Positions 36,986 through 46,245 of a stretch of DNA of 64,000 nt are shown here, piece after piece. Where the stretch lies: the NCBI GenBank assembly GCA_026706935.1, contig JAPOXV010000013.1:1-64000 (forward strand), read 5' to 3'. The notes below the pieces were generated by a model, which was not told the origin of the DNA, did not search any database, and saw only the letters and a program-made list of their open reading frames with translations. Each line of letters begins with the position of its first letter. The first letter of the stretch is position 1. The position numbers and the translations under genes were made by a program. This stretch comes from Gammaproteobacteria bacterium. GTDB taxonomy: Bacteria; Pseudomonadota; Gammaproteobacteria; Pseudomonadales; Azotimanducaceae.

Positions 36986-38662
36986 CTACGAACTGCCTTC
37001 TTCGAGCTGCGTCTTGACGAGGTCGCCTACAGTTTCCGTTCGAGAGGAATCTTCGTCTTGCTTGCGCTGGTATTCCGCGTGAGCTTCCCGCTCGTCCTGT
37101 TGTAAGCGCGCTTTCACGGATAGCGAGATCGTACGACCACGTTGATCGACGTTAACAATCTTCGCAGTTAGTTCGTCACCCACCTTCAAGTGATGTCGAA
37201 CATCTTCTACGGGCTCCAATCCGACCTCGCTCGCACGAATCGTACCGTCCACACCCGTGGCCAGTTGAACGATGGCATCCTTCGCCGTTACTTCTGTGAT
37301 CGTACCCGTTACGACTGAGTTCTTTCCATTCGCAGCGGTGTAATCTGCGAAGACATCATCTTGAAGCTGCTTAATGCCAAGCGAGATACGTTCTTTACCG
37401 GCATCAATCTGCAGGATTCGAGCTTCAACTTCCTCGCCCTTACTGTAACGACGAATGACTTCTTCGTTCTTCTCATCCCAAGACAAATCACTTACATGGA
37501 CGAGTCCGTCTACGTTGCCTGGTAATCCGATAAAGATGCCAAAGTCGGTGATAGCCTTGATCGTCCCACTAATCGCTTCGCCTACTTTATGGGTCTCATG
37601 GAAGAGTTCCCAAGGATTCTCGCGACATTGCTTGATCCCAAGCGATACACGTCGACGTTCTTCGTCAATATCGAGCACCATGACTTCCACGACGTCGTCT
37701 TTGGTCACGACCTTTGATGGAATCACGCTGTGGTTCACCCAGTCCATTTCGGATACGTGCACGAGACCTTCGACGCCTTCTTCGAGTTCCGCGAAGCAGC
37801 CGTAGTCCGTGATATTAGTTACCCGCGCTTGAACGCGTGTACCGCGAGGATAGCGCTGCACGATATCAACCCAAGGGTCATCACCAAGTTGCTTGGTGCC
37901 TAACGATACACGTTGTCGTTCTGGATCGTACGAAAGCACCTTCACCTCGATGGAGTCGCCAACTTGCACCATCTCGCTCGGGTGCCGGATGCGACGCCAT
38001 GCCATGTCAGTCACATGTAGCAACCCGTCGATCCCGCCAAGATCCACAAACGCACCGTACTCGGTAAGGTTCTTGACGATACCTTCTTTAACCTGACCCT
38101 CCTGCAACGACGCCAGCAACGCTTCGCGTTCTTCGCTGAATGCCTCTTCAAGAATCGCCTTTCTCGAGAGTACCACGTTATTACGCTTCTGATCAAGTTT
38201 GATGACCTGGAATTCGAGCGTCTCACCTTCCAATACGGTTGGATCCGGAACCGGTCGAATGTCGAGGAGCGACCCTGGTAGAAATGCTCGAACGTCGTTT
38301 ACATCGACGGTATAGCCACCTTTCACACGCCCATTCAAAATGCCTTTTACAGGTTCCTTGCTATCAAAGCTCTCTTCAAGCATGTCCCAAGTTTCGGCAC
38401 GCTTGGCTTTCTCACGCGAAAGTCTTGTTTCACCAGAGCCGTCGTCGATGGTCTCCATGGCCACTTTCACGATGTCACCTAGTTCTGGCATTTTTTCGCC
38501 GGCCGACATGAATTGATCTTTCGAGATCACACCTTCGGACTTAAGTCCGACATTCACGGTAATGCTCTCGTCGTCCATGTCGACTACAGTGCCATTGATG
38601 ATGGAACCTTGTTCGACTTCTCGGAAACTCTCATTCAAGAGCTGTTCAAAACTTTCGCTCAT
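36986..38662 (-). CDS. rpsA: 30S ribosomal protein S1
   Basis: A 558-residue protein, nearly the same length as Escherichia coli S1 (557), with six S1 RNA-binding repeats. It opens with [36 protein letters not shown] and [19 protein letters not shown] mark repeats in the middle. S1 brings mRNAs to the 30S subunit. The downstream ihfB and lapA follow the normal order. Upstream, where cmk and aroA usually stand, there is a gene-free stretch and a TnpB relic, so the locus was rearranged there. Confidence 0.97.
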   Translation of the reverse strand: MSESFEQLLNESFREVEQGSIINGTVVDMDDESITVNVGLKSEGVISKDQFMSAGEKMPELGDIVKVAMETIDDGSGETRLSREKAKRAETWDMLEESFDSKEPVKGILNGRVKGGYTVDVNDVRAFLPGSLLDIRPVPDPTVLEGETLEFQVIKLDQKRNNVVLSRKAILEEAFSEEREALLASLQEGQVKEGIVKNLTEYGAFVDLGGIDGLLHVTDMAWRRIRHPSEMVQVGDSIEVKVLSYDPERQRVSLGTKQLGDDPWVDIVQRYPRGTRVQARVTNITDYGCFAELEEGVEGLVHVSEMDWVNHSVIPSKVVTKDDVVEVMVLDIDEERRRVSLGIKQCRENPWELFHETHKVGEAISGTIKAITDFGIFIGLPGNVDGLVHVSDLSWDEKNEEVIRRYSKGEEVEARILQIDAGKERISLGIKQLQDDVFADYTAANGKNSVVTGTITEVTAKDAIVQLATGVDGTIRASEVGLEPVEDVRHHLKVGDELTAKIVNVDQRGRTISLSVKARLQQDEREAHAEYQRKQDEDSSRTETVGDLVKTQLEEGSS

Positions 38663-38975
38663 ATAACTCCAAAGATGGGTTGAAACTCACGTATCACGCG
38701 ACACCAAGATACACCTTCCCTGGTTCGTCGCCAAGGATGAAAGGTATAAGAAAGGAATGAACGAACCGCGATTGCGGCCGTAATAAAGGTGTGGAAAACG
38801 GTAAGTAGTAGCTGAAGGCGGGATTGCAGGCGGTTAAGTTTAGCGATTTAGCGCGTTTTAACAACCTCATTGACCTATGCGTTGCGTGGGAATTGAATCG
38901 ACAACTAAGCCGCAGTATTCGTAAATGCGTTATTCCTATTGGTGTAGTAGGATTTAGCCATGACGACTTACACGA
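38663..38975. other. rpsA leader and gene-free stretch
   Basis: This 313-base stretch includes the rpsA leader and probable promoter on the minus strand, reading away from the TnpB relic. Its right half is likely flank of a decayed IS200/IS605-type element. I see no gene and could not identify a transposon end. Confidence 0.4.
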
Positions 38976-39284
38976 TTGATACTGCTGCAGCTATTTAGAT
39001 GCGGTCAGCTGCGTTTGATGCTGGCGTACAAGATGGGTCGCTTGGTGACGGTTGATCCGAAATATACCTCACAACGCTGCCACGTCTGTGGGCATCTCGA
39101 CAAGCGCAGTCGCAAAACACAGGCCATTTTCAAGTGCGTCCGCTGTGGACACGAGTCAAACGCAGATATCGACGCTGCATTGAACATCCAGGCGTCGGCG
39201 ACTGGCGCTGCTGGACGCGAGAGGGTTGAACCGTTAGGTCATCCGATGATCCGTCAAATCGAACCCGCAATACCCTCGAGGTAG
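38976..39284 (+). pseudogene. TnpB (IS200/IS605 family) C-terminal relic
   Basis: A ~100-codon open frame that matches only the C-terminal end of TnpB, the RNA-guided nuclease of IS200/IS605 elements. Visible are the RLVTVDPKYTSQRCHVCGH stretch, the zinc ribbon (CHVCG ... FKCVRCG) and NADIDAALNI with the last RuvC aspartate. The N-terminal ~250-300 residues, with the other catalytic residues, are absent and the first codons do not fit the family. No TnpA gene lies nearby. It is a transposon remnant next to a toxin-antitoxin locus. Confidence 0.85.
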
Positions 39285-39359
39285 TCAAGGTTATAAGTCC
39301 CCTTAATTTCAAGCAAGCGGTAAGGAATTGCTCTAGAATATGTAGGACAATATTGAGTG

Positions 39360-39375
39360 ATATGGGGACCCATAT
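39360..39375. promoter_or_regulatory. Palindrome over the vapB ribosome site, candidate operator
   Basis: ATATGGG-GA-CCCATAT has perfect 7-base arms and a 2-base centre. It covers the GGGGA ribosome site and touches the TTG start of the downstream antitoxin gene, so antitoxin binding here could block transcription or translation, or the RNA hairpin could hide the ribosome site. Confidence 0.45.
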
Positions 39376-39620
39376 TGAAAACGACTGTGGAGCTGTCCGA
39401 TGAATTGATGCGTTCTGCGAAAGCACATGCATCGGAACAGAAGATCACCTTTCGGGCATTGGTCGAGCGAGGCTTATGGCTCGCGATGCGAGCCGATCAA
39501 TCGAAGGCGAAATTCGTGTTAAGGGATGCTAGTGTGAATGGTGACGGACTCAACCCCGAATTGAAAGGTAAAGATTGGGGAGAGATTCGATCGCTTATCT
39601 ACGAAGGCAGAGGTTCGTGA
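39375..39620 (+). CDS. VapB-type antitoxin (DUF2191-like)
   Basis: An 81-residue antitoxin starting at TTG: KTTVELSDELMRSAKAHASE then KITFRALVERGLWLAMRAD, the RHH DNA-binding pattern of VapB proteins, followed by a toxin-binding tail (LNPELKGKDWGEIRSLIYEG). TTG at 39375 is chosen over GTG at 39357 because VapB proteins begin at the KTTV strand and GGGGA is at good spacing. The stop overlaps the toxin start (GTGA at 39617-39620). Confidence 0.88.
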   Translation: MKTTVELSDELMRSAKAHASEQKITFRALVERGLWLAMRADQSKAKFVLRDASVNGDGLNPELKGKDWGEIRSLIYEGRGS

Positions 39621-40048
39621 TTGCTGTTGACACCAACATTCTGGTCTATGCCCATCGTGCTGACGCAGAATGGCACGATCGAGCGAAAAATTGCATTGCT
39701 GAGCTTGCCAACGGAAATGTGTCCTGGGGCTTCCCTTGGCATTGTCTTTCAGAGTTTTTCGCGATCGTTACCCATCCTCGCATTTACAAACCAGCATCGA
39801 CGACTGCTAACGCAATAGAACAGATCGATGCATGGTTAGAGTCACCTGTCTCGCAATGTTTGTCTGAAACCGACGGATATTGGCAGAATTTACGCAGTTT
39901 CTTAATCGACGGTCGCATTGAGGGTCCAATGGTCTACGACGCACGAATAGCGGCAATTTGTAGTGTACATGGTGTAGTTGAGTTATGGAGTGCTGATCGT
40001 GACTTTAGCCGGTTCCCTGGGCTAAAGGTGCATAACCCATTACTTTAG
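39617..40048 (+). CDS. PIN-domain toxin, VapC type
   Basis: A 143-residue PIN-domain ribonuclease toxin. The acidic residues are D5 in IAVDTNILVYAHR, E46 in LSEFFAIVTHP, D108 in VYDARIAAICSVHG and D127/D129 in WSADRDFSRF. The GTG start overlaps the antitoxin stop by 4 bases, which sets the start. A longer open frame reaches back to 39575 but would overlap the antitoxin more. It looks complete and active. Confidence 0.92.
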   Translation: MIAVDTNILVYAHRADAEWHDRAKNCIAELANGNVSWGFPWHCLSEFFAIVTHPRIYKPASTTANAIEQIDAWLESPVSQCLSETDGYWQNLRSFLIDGRIEGPMVYDARIAAICSVHGVVELWSADRDFSRFPGLKVHNPLL

Positions 40049-40214
40049 GGAACCTCTCAAAACCTAGTGATTTAGTCGTACATCGCATATTTGTGCGACC
40101 TGAGATTCAGACTTAGCGATATTCCGCATATGCATTGTCATACGCGTTGATGCGAGCTAAGCTTCCCGCAGCATGTTAGATAGATGTTGCGATGAGTGCC
40201 AACCTGCACGGTGA

Positions 40215-40577
40215 GTGGGACGCGTCAGCGACGCGCTTGCGCGTACTGGTTTGGAAGTGTCTGATCCAGCGCGTGACTATTTACGTAGTGACAACTGGGG
40301 GGGCGGCGTCGCACGCGCTTTAGTAGAGTCCCAGGCCAAGGTCGTTCTACTCATGCCAGCTGCAGCGAGCTCGAATGCCGTTCAGCGTAGCATCGATTAC
40401 GCGCTCGGTGCCAAGAACTACAGCAATCGCTTGATTCCTGTCTTCGTTGGTGATAAAGCGTCGGTATCAGAAACTGATTTCTCGTGGATACTCTGTCGTA
40501 TGCCCTGGTTCGAACTTGCTGACACCGAAACGCCACAGGTCCTAGCGATCGCCGAAGCTATCCGGAAAAACTCATAG
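40215..40577 (+). pseudogene. TIR-domain remnant lacking its N-terminus
   Basis: A 120-codon open frame matching the body of a bacterial TIR domain: GRVSDALARTGLEVSDPARD, NWGGGVARALVESQAKVVLL, then YALGAKNYSNRLIPVFVGD. The first strand with the usual VFVSHS-like motif is missing; a frame one base off (from 40192) offers a start but breaks before the match. The glutamate expected in the WVRREIxYAL region is replaced (VQRSIDYAL), so an NAD-cleaving activity is unlikely. The flanks are another toxin-antitoxin locus and a hydrolase gene. Confidence 0.6.
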
Positions 40578-40847
40578 TCGTCGCTATATTCGATGGCGTC
40601 ATATCCATACGAGGTATACCCATCTCATACGAGTGCTGACGATAGGTTCCGTCGGGCAACTCGATGACGTCCCGAAACAGCGCGGTATTCCCGTGAGGTA
40701 CGGCGGTACTAACATACGTGGAGCACAGCGACGGCACGATGAGATCGGTGCCGCACAAGATGCGGAGCGACTGGAGAAGCAATCTCACCTTCTACAATCC
40801 GCGACCTTTAGCCGTACACCAATCGCGTACATTAGGAGTGTATTTAG

Positions 40848-41984
40848 ATGAGCTTCACCGGTAACTACGACACCAAGTTTCAGCCCGTCGTCGATCGTTT
40901 TGTTAAGAACTTCAGTGAATATGGTGAGATTGGGGCAAGCTGCAGTGCGACGGTTGAAGGTGAATTCGTCCTTGACATCCATAGTGGACATCGTGACGCC
41001 GCGCAGAGCGAATCCTGGGACGCCGACACGATCGTCAATGTCTATTCCACAACCAAGACGATGACGTTCCTCTGCATCCTGCTTCTCGTCGAACGCGGGC
41101 AACTTGCGGTTACTGACAAAGTCGCCAAATACTGGCCCGAGTTTGCACAAAACGGCAAACAGGATATCGAAGTCCGTCACTTTCTCAGCCATAGCGCCGG
41201 ATTGTCTGGTCTAGACGAACGAACTAAGCCGGACGATCTCTATAACTGGGAGAAAATCGTCGGTTTGTTAGCGGCACAAGCGCCTTGGTGGGAACCCGGC
41301 ACCCAAAGTGGCTACCATGCGCTTACACAAGGTTATCTCCTAGGTGAGGTTGTAAAACGCATAACAGGAAAGTCCATTGGATCTTTCTTTAAGGACGAAA
41401 TCGCAACACCGCTCGATGCGGATTTTCACATCGGAGTCGATCCTAAACACTTCGGTCGTATCGCAGAGCTCATTCCGCCACCAGAGGCCGAACCTGACCC
41501 CAACGCACCTGCACCAGATCTTCAGAGCATCGGCATGCGCACATTCATGAATCCGTCCAGCAACATCGACCAAACGAGAACCGCCGGATGGCGTCAAGCG
41601 GAAATACCCGCAGCGAACGGGCACGGTAACGCTCGGTCGGTCGCCAAGGTACAAACGCTTTTAGCGAACCACGGTAGCGCGTTCGGCGTGGACCTGCTCT
41701 CGAAAGATACCTGTTTTTCTGTAATGGAAGAGCAAACGAACGGTATGGACCTCGTTCTCGGTGTACCGATGGTCTTCGGATTAGGCTACGGATTGCGTAG
41801 TGAAAGTTCACCGATTGGTGTAAACCCGAATACGTGCTTTTGGGGTGGCTACGGTGGCTCTTCGATTGTCGTTGACTTGGATTCGCGAGCGTGCTTCTCA
41901 TACGTTATGAACAAGATGGAAGCGGGTGCGTTAGGCGATCCTCGCGGCTTCGGACTAGGCGCAGCGTTCTTTAGCTCAGTATAA
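40848..41984 (+). CDS. Serine hydrolase (class C beta-lactamase/EstB family)
   Basis: A 378-residue beta-lactamase-fold serine hydrolase without a signal peptide. The SxxK motif is S67-T-T-K70 in VYSTTKTM. The tyrosine motif is near YHALTQGYLLGEV, and HFLSHSAGLSG and PWWEPGTQSGYHA match the EstB-like branch. AGGAG precedes the ATG. The lack of an export signal points to an intracellular esterase or peptidase rather than a periplasmic beta-lactamase. It is not linked to the toxin-antitoxin loci around it. Confidence 0.88.
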   Translation: MSFTGNYDTKFQPVVDRFVKNFSEYGEIGASCSATVEGEFVLDIHSGHRDAAQSESWDADTIVNVYSTTKTMTFLCILLLVERGQLAVTDKVAKYWPEFAQNGKQDIEVRHFLSHSAGLSGLDERTKPDDLYNWEKIVGLLAAQAPWWEPGTQSGYHALTQGYLLGEVVKRITGKSIGSFFKDEIATPLDADFHIGVDPKHFGRIAELIPPPEAEPDPNAPAPDLQSIGMRTFMNPSSNIDQTRTAGWRQAEIPAANGHGNARSVAKVQTLLANHGSAFGVDLLSKDTCFSVMEEQTNGMDLVLGVPMVFGLGYGLRSESSPIGVNPNTCFWGGYGGSSIVVDLDSRACFSYVMNKMEAGALGDPRGFGLGAAFFSSV

Positions 41985-41986
41985 AA

Positions 41987-42701
41987 CTAGCTCGAGTCCG
42001 ATTGTCTGTCCGAATTAGTTTGACTACGTCGAACTTGCTTGCGTTCTAATCGCGCTTCTCGCATCTCATGCATGTCTCTCGCGTGATCAATTCGATCAAG
42101 CAGTGTCCGGCACCAAGCGGACATGTCCTTGCGAGGTAGTTGTTCATCGACAGCTCCCTTGATCACCACACATTGAAGGACAGGCACCGGTAGATGTAGC
42201 TCATCGTCGGCGCTATTGTCTATTAGCTCCAATTCATCAAACTGGTCAAATTTCTTCCACAAGTTACTGAGTGAGTGTCGATATCGGTCCGGAATTCGAT
42301 CAGGATCAACCCGATGTCCGAGGTTCATGTTCACACGATAGGCGATCCGGGCGATGTTAATCTCCGGATTATTAGTGCCAATATAGATTCCCTTGACAAG
42401 ATATCCTTCATTGATAACACGCTCCATCATCGCGACGCCAGGACGTCCCGAACATGTACTGTCCATACCAAAATCAAGCCGATCCGCGATATTAGGTCTC
42501 AACTTCACGATCGACTAATTCACGAGTGTGTTCACGATTGCGAACATCGTCCCAATCACCAAATCCCCCGGCGACGCTATCCTGATCGATGAACCGACTC
42601 GGTAAACCGTCGTAGTGCATCCTCTTCCACGCGGACTTACCGGCACCATTGCACCCCATCGTAATGGTGAACTTAGGACGATTCGACAACAATTCCGACA
42701 T
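41987..42701 (-). pseudogene. Zeta-toxin-like ATPase split by a frameshift
   Basis: Two overlapping frames together make one zeta-toxin-like P-loop protein. The first (from 42701) has FTITMGCNGAGKSAWK with Walker A and FIDQDSVAGGFGDWDDV; it ends at 42492. The second (from about 42508) continues with RLDFGMDSTCSGRPGVAM, then GYLVKGIYIGTNNPEINIAR, GHRVDPDRIPDRYRHSLSNL and ELIDNS, exactly the order of the family. A shift near 42492-42508 breaks the frame. It is called a pseudogene, though programmed frameshifting or a sequencing error is possible. It is convergent with the serine hydrolase, 2 bases apart. Confidence 0.75.
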
Positions 42702-42851
42702 TTACAAATTTCTCAACGAGCTAACGGACAATCTGAGTGTCTTTGGCGTAACCGCCGCCATCGACTCTATCGTCTTGATAGAGGTGACTTTTAGGGCATC
42801 GAAAAAAGAACGCAAGACAGCTAATGTGATCGCGAGTACTACTCCTGACAT
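42702..42851 (-). CDS. Short open frame upstream of the zeta-like gene
   Basis: A 49-codon frame (MSGVVLAITLAVLRSFFDAL at its start) ends with TAA directly before the ATG of the zeta-like ATPase. Its position fits a small antitoxin or partner gene, as zeta toxins are paired with small proteins. No motif is recognised and no strong ribosome site is seen; it may also be a chance frame or part of a decayed gene. Confidence 0.25.
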   Translation of the reverse strand: MSGVVLAITLAVLRSFFDALKVTSIKTIESMAAVTPKTLRLSVSSLRNL

Positions 42852-43762
42852 CTAGTTCGTTTTCTAGAGGTTGAGTGGAATACGTTGATAATTTTCGCAC
42901 TAACTGTAATTACTATACAGTTGTTTATGCAAATCTAAACATTGATCCTCGCCGTAAACCGAACGGTCGGAATCTGCTCATCCACTCAAATGGATGCCTT
43001 CTCTTCTGTCATCCTGTTTTCGAGATTTACATACCGATTCATACAACCGACACCACAGCTAACATCGCTACGCTAAAAATCCGTTAGGTGCTGATGTACG
43101 TCTGCGTAGTTTCCACACTTATTCCTTGGTTTCGCGTTGATCAAGATCCACGTCCTGACTCTGTGGTGCAGTTGCCGACACTGCGCGATATGCGCCACCC
43201 GCAACAACCGCTCGCGTAAACAACATACGCGGGTGACCGAACAGAAGATCACGGAGCGTCCCCTCGTCAATGCCTTCTTTTGACCAGCTTGCACCAAATG
43301 CGTCGTGCGAAGAGTCTCTGACGGTGTTTTAGCGACTGGCGAGAGTCAAATTAGATCGCCGTACGCGCTGTCTGACGTCATCTCACAATCCAGTTCAGCG
43401 GATAATTCACTAAACCAATCCCTCGTTGCTTCTTAGCGCGTTACCGCTTGCTTCACGCGCTGTTTCAACGATCTTTCTTGTTCTTAGGAACAATTCACAC
43501 AATTTAGCTCAACTACGTTTCTACAAAGCTATTTACCCCTCTGAAGCGAAGTTCCAGAAGCGTATGCTTTGCCCAAATATCGGCTCGAGCCGATAACATA
43601 GTGACTAGACAGCCATGTAATCGTGTTGATAGTCATGCGTATCACCTATTAATCGCTCAAGTAAGCAGGATGTATCTATCCATGTGATATTAGTTCCATA
43701 TTTATCACTAATTAAAATCCCCGACGCTATCTGTTACGCACAATGTCAATGAAGGGAATTTC
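42852..43762. other. Gene-poor stretch with a small relic
   Basis: Apart from the relic at 43119-43328 no gene is seen in these ~900 bases. The sequence around 43441-43760 is AT-rich towards the next gene and could hold its promoter. No IS ends, tRNA or repeat arrays were recognised. Confidence 0.45.
43119..43328 (-). pseudogene. Gene relic with protein-like open frame
   Basis: A 69-codon open frame without a clear start, more protein-like than the other frames. The first part (SKEGIDEGTLRDLLFGHPRM) resembles the C-terminal end of a metal-dependent hydrolase. The last part, from a GTG at 43181 (SQDVDLDQRETKE), resembles the first residues of pyruvate dehydrogenase E1 (AceE), then hits TAA. 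A stop codon also lies just upstream of the frame. It is probably a decayed fragment; the match is short and the identity is uncertain. Confidence 0.25.
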
Positions 43763-44026
43763 ATGGCGGATCGTAGAGTAAATACGACGGGCAAAGACAA
43801 GGGAGGCGACATCATCATGTTATGTAACAGCGATGAGTATTGGCTATTTGAACATAAGAACGAAGCGATTCAACACATTGAGAGAGGCGTTCACTCCTAT
43901 TATGTAAGCGAGGCGGGATATCGCTCGGAGATCCACGTATATACGGATAAAGACGGCATAAAGCGACTGGCAACGTCCGCCGGTGGGTCGTCGGCGAATA
44001 ACCTTGAAAATCTACCAGACTATTAG
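43763..44026 (+). CDS. DUF3892 small protein
   Basis: An 87-residue protein matching DUF3892: MADRRVNTTGKDKGGDIIML, then the EAIQHIERGVHSYYVSEAG block and the C-terminal SSANNLENLPDY. AAGGGAATT precedes the ATG. The family is small, cytosolic and of unknown role. The gene stands alone in a relic-rich region but looks intact. Confidence 0.82.
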   Translation: MADRRVNTTGKDKGGDIIMLCNSDEYWLFEHKNEAIQHIERGVHSYYVSEAGYRSEIHVYTDKDGIKRLATSAGGSSANNLENLPDY

Positions 44027-44178
44027 TACTTACTGATTGCGTTACTTGATAGTACGCGAGGACTCGACCCGCTTTTTCGATTCGCGACATAATCACCAAA
44101 ATACTCGGTAGGTCAGAAGCAAGCTATGGCTTGCCCACGTGAATCTACGCCGGTTTATTCGTGCGAGCTCGCTGATTT

Positions 44179-45501
44179 ATGAACTCGTCCTTTTTAAAGC
44201 CTCATCTACTACCAAGACAAAAGCTCGTCGACGCCATCGGCATCTTCTGCGCGTCGGGCTACGGAGTCCTAGCCTACCTCGCACGACAAATCGGTGAACC
44301 CGATTTGCTCGTGTACTACGGGATCGTCGTTTGGACCGCCGCGCCAGTCCTCGCCCTCTTTCTATACCTTGTCCGTAGAGAAGAGTCATTTCCCGTATCT
44401 AGGTTGTTTCTCTGGGCGATCGTGTTTCGTCTCTGCGGTTTTCTAGGAGGTCCGTTCTACGAGGACGACTTCTACAGGTATCTGTGGGACGGCTATCGAT
44501 TTTGGAAAACGGGTACACCGTACGGGGTGGCGCCAGAAGCGTTCTTTGTAGATCAAAGCGTTCCGATAGCGCTTCAGGGAGCGCTTGATCAGATCAACAA
44601 CCCGGACCTACCAACGATTTACGGACCAACTGCGCAACTTTTGTTTCTACTCGGCTACGTATTGAAAGCCGGTAGCGTGTATGCGCTCCAAGGTCTACTG
44701 ATCATTGTGGATCTAACAATCATTTACCTTCTAACGCGGCTTACGACGATCCGGAATGCCATGCTATATGCATGGTGTCCTTTAGTCATAAAGGAGATCG
44801 CATTCACAGCACATCCAGACGCGCTCGGCGTCTGTTTGGTCCTAGCGGCGATCGTCCTAGTGAGGCGGGATCGATATGGATTCGCCGCAGTGTGCCTCGG
44901 TTTAGCTGTCGGGGCAAAGCTGTTCGCCCTCGTCGTAGTACCTTTTGTGCTCTATCGAGCGCCGCACCGATACTGGCTTTACTTCCTCCTAACGCTCGGT
45001 GCACTTTACGCGCCGTTTTTACTCTTCGGCGCAACTGACGTCGATTCACTGATAATGTTTGCACAAGAATGGGAGTTCAACTCATCCATCTTTGCGATCC
45101 TATCTTTGTTCATACCAGCGACGATATCGAAACTCACTCTCGGTGTAGCGTTCTTTATATTGGTCCTCTACTTGCTTCGTAGACACGGACGAGTAAACAA
45201 CCTAATTCCTCGTGGCGACTGGCTATTCGGTTCATTATTCGTGCTATCGCCAGTCTTCAACGCGTGGTATATGTTGTGGGTGCTACCTTTTGCAGCGATC
45301 TTCCCCTCCCGCTGGGCGTGGACCGCGTCCGTCGCGCTCCTACTAACGTATATCACAGGCTTACAACTCGGTGACTACGAGTTACAGCCTTACGCACAAC
45401 CTTTATGGGTCCGATTTACGGAATTCGGTGTTATCGCGCTAGCACTGGTTTGGGATGTGCAGCGAAATCGTCCCAACGAAATAGAAAGTGAAGAAAACTA
45501 G
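44179..45501 (+). CDS. GT-C type membrane glycosyltransferase
   Basis: A 440-residue inner-membrane protein with about ten hydrophobic segments. PFYEDDFYRYLWDGYRFWKT near residue 95 holds the acidic pair and the YLWDG motif of GT-C enzymes of the polyprenyl-phosphate-mannose type. VIKEIAFTAHPDALGVCLVL matches the second conserved loop. Such enzymes move a sugar from a polyprenyl-phosphate donor to a lipid or glycan outside the membrane. It starts a three-gene operon with 3-base gaps to a DPM1-like transferase and a DUF547 gene. Confidence 0.85.
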   Translation: MNSSFLKPHLLPRQKLVDAIGIFCASGYGVLAYLARQIGEPDLLVYYGIVVWTAAPVLALFLYLVRREESFPVSRLFLWAIVFRLCGFLGGPFYEDDFYRYLWDGYRFWKTGTPYGVAPEAFFVDQSVPIALQGALDQINNPDLPTIYGPTAQLLFLLGYVLKAGSVYALQGLLIIVDLTIIYLLTRLTTIRNAMLYAWCPLVIKEIAFTAHPDALGVCLVLAAIVLVRRDRYGFAAVCLGLAVGAKLFALVVVPFVLYRAPHRYWLYFLLTLGALYAPFLLFGATDVDSLIMFAQEWEFNSSIFAILSLFIPATISKLTLGVAFFILVLYLLRRHGRVNNLIPRGDWLFGSLFVLSPVFNAWYMLWVLPFAAIFPSRWAWTASVALLLTYITGLQLGDYELQPYAQPLWVRFTEFGVIALALVWDVQRNRPNEIESEEN

Positions 45502-45504
45502 CAA

Positions 45505-46242
45505 ATGATTCGTGGTCCAACCGTTGGCGCCGTCATTCCTGCGCAGAATGAAGAAGACAACATCGCACCAGTTGTCGAAGGACTGCTGGCGTTAAGGGAA
45601 GAGTCTGGTAGTCGATTGATCGATGACATCGTCGTCTGTGACAACAACTCAAATGACACAACCGCTGAACGAGCGAGAGCAGCAGGTGCAAGGGTCGTAC
45701 GCCAAACGAAACCAGGTTACGGCATCGCGTGTCTATCCGCCATCGCTGCATTGAATCCCGTTGATACTGTGCTGTTTGTCGACGGCGATCAATCATGTAA
45801 TCTAGGCCAAGCTCGAGAGTTACTTAGTGCCATCGCACAAGGCGCTGATCTTGCGATCGGTTCAAGGAGTCTTGGGCAGAGGGAATCCGGTGCCTTGTCG
45901 CTCGCTCAAATTGTCGGAAACCGAATAGCGGGTCTGTTGATTCGCGTACTATGGCGACAACGAACTACAGATCTTGGTCCATTCCGGGCAATTCGCGCAA
46001 CAGCGCTCACCGAACTTCAGATGGCAGACGAGACTTTCGGCTGGACAGTCGAGATGCAGATCAAGGCGCTACAGCTAAGAATGAAAGTCGTCGAAGTTCC
46101 TGTCGACACGCTCCGGAGACGCCATGGCAAGTCGAAGATCGGTGGCACCGTCCGCGGCGTAATAGGCGCCAGCATCGGCATACTCGTCATGATCTCAAAA
46201 CTCGCGCTTCGACCGATCGCCAAAGGTAAGAGTACGGAGTAA
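45505..46242 (+). CDS. Family 2 glycosyltransferase (polyprenyl-phosphate type)
   Basis: A 245-residue GT-A fold transferase. VGAVIPAQNEEDNIAPVV is the nucleotide-sugar binding start, DDIVVCDNNSNDTTAERARA follows, and FVDGDQSCN holds the DxD-like metal site. KIGGTVRGVIGASIGIL near the end is typical of polyprenyl-phosphate glycosyltransferases. It may make the lipid-linked sugar used by the GT-C enzyme encoded just upstream. It starts 3 bases after that gene. Confidence 0.87.
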   Translation: MIRGPTVGAVIPAQNEEDNIAPVVEGLLALREESGSRLIDDIVVCDNNSNDTTAERARAAGARVVRQTKPGYGIACLSAIAALNPVDTVLFVDGDQSCNLGQARELLSAIAQGADLAIGSRSLGQRESGALSLAQIVGNRIAGLLIRVLWRQRTTDLGPFRAIRATALTELQMADETFGWTVEMQIKALQLRMKVVEVPVDTLRRRHGKSKIGGTVRGVIGASIGILVMISKLALRPIAKGKSTE

Positions 46243-46245
46243 TCA

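Noticed and set aside
42649-42855. A 68-codon plus-strand frame opposite the start of the zeta-like gene
   Set aside because: It is antisense to the Walker A region and the small upstream frame, and has no motif.
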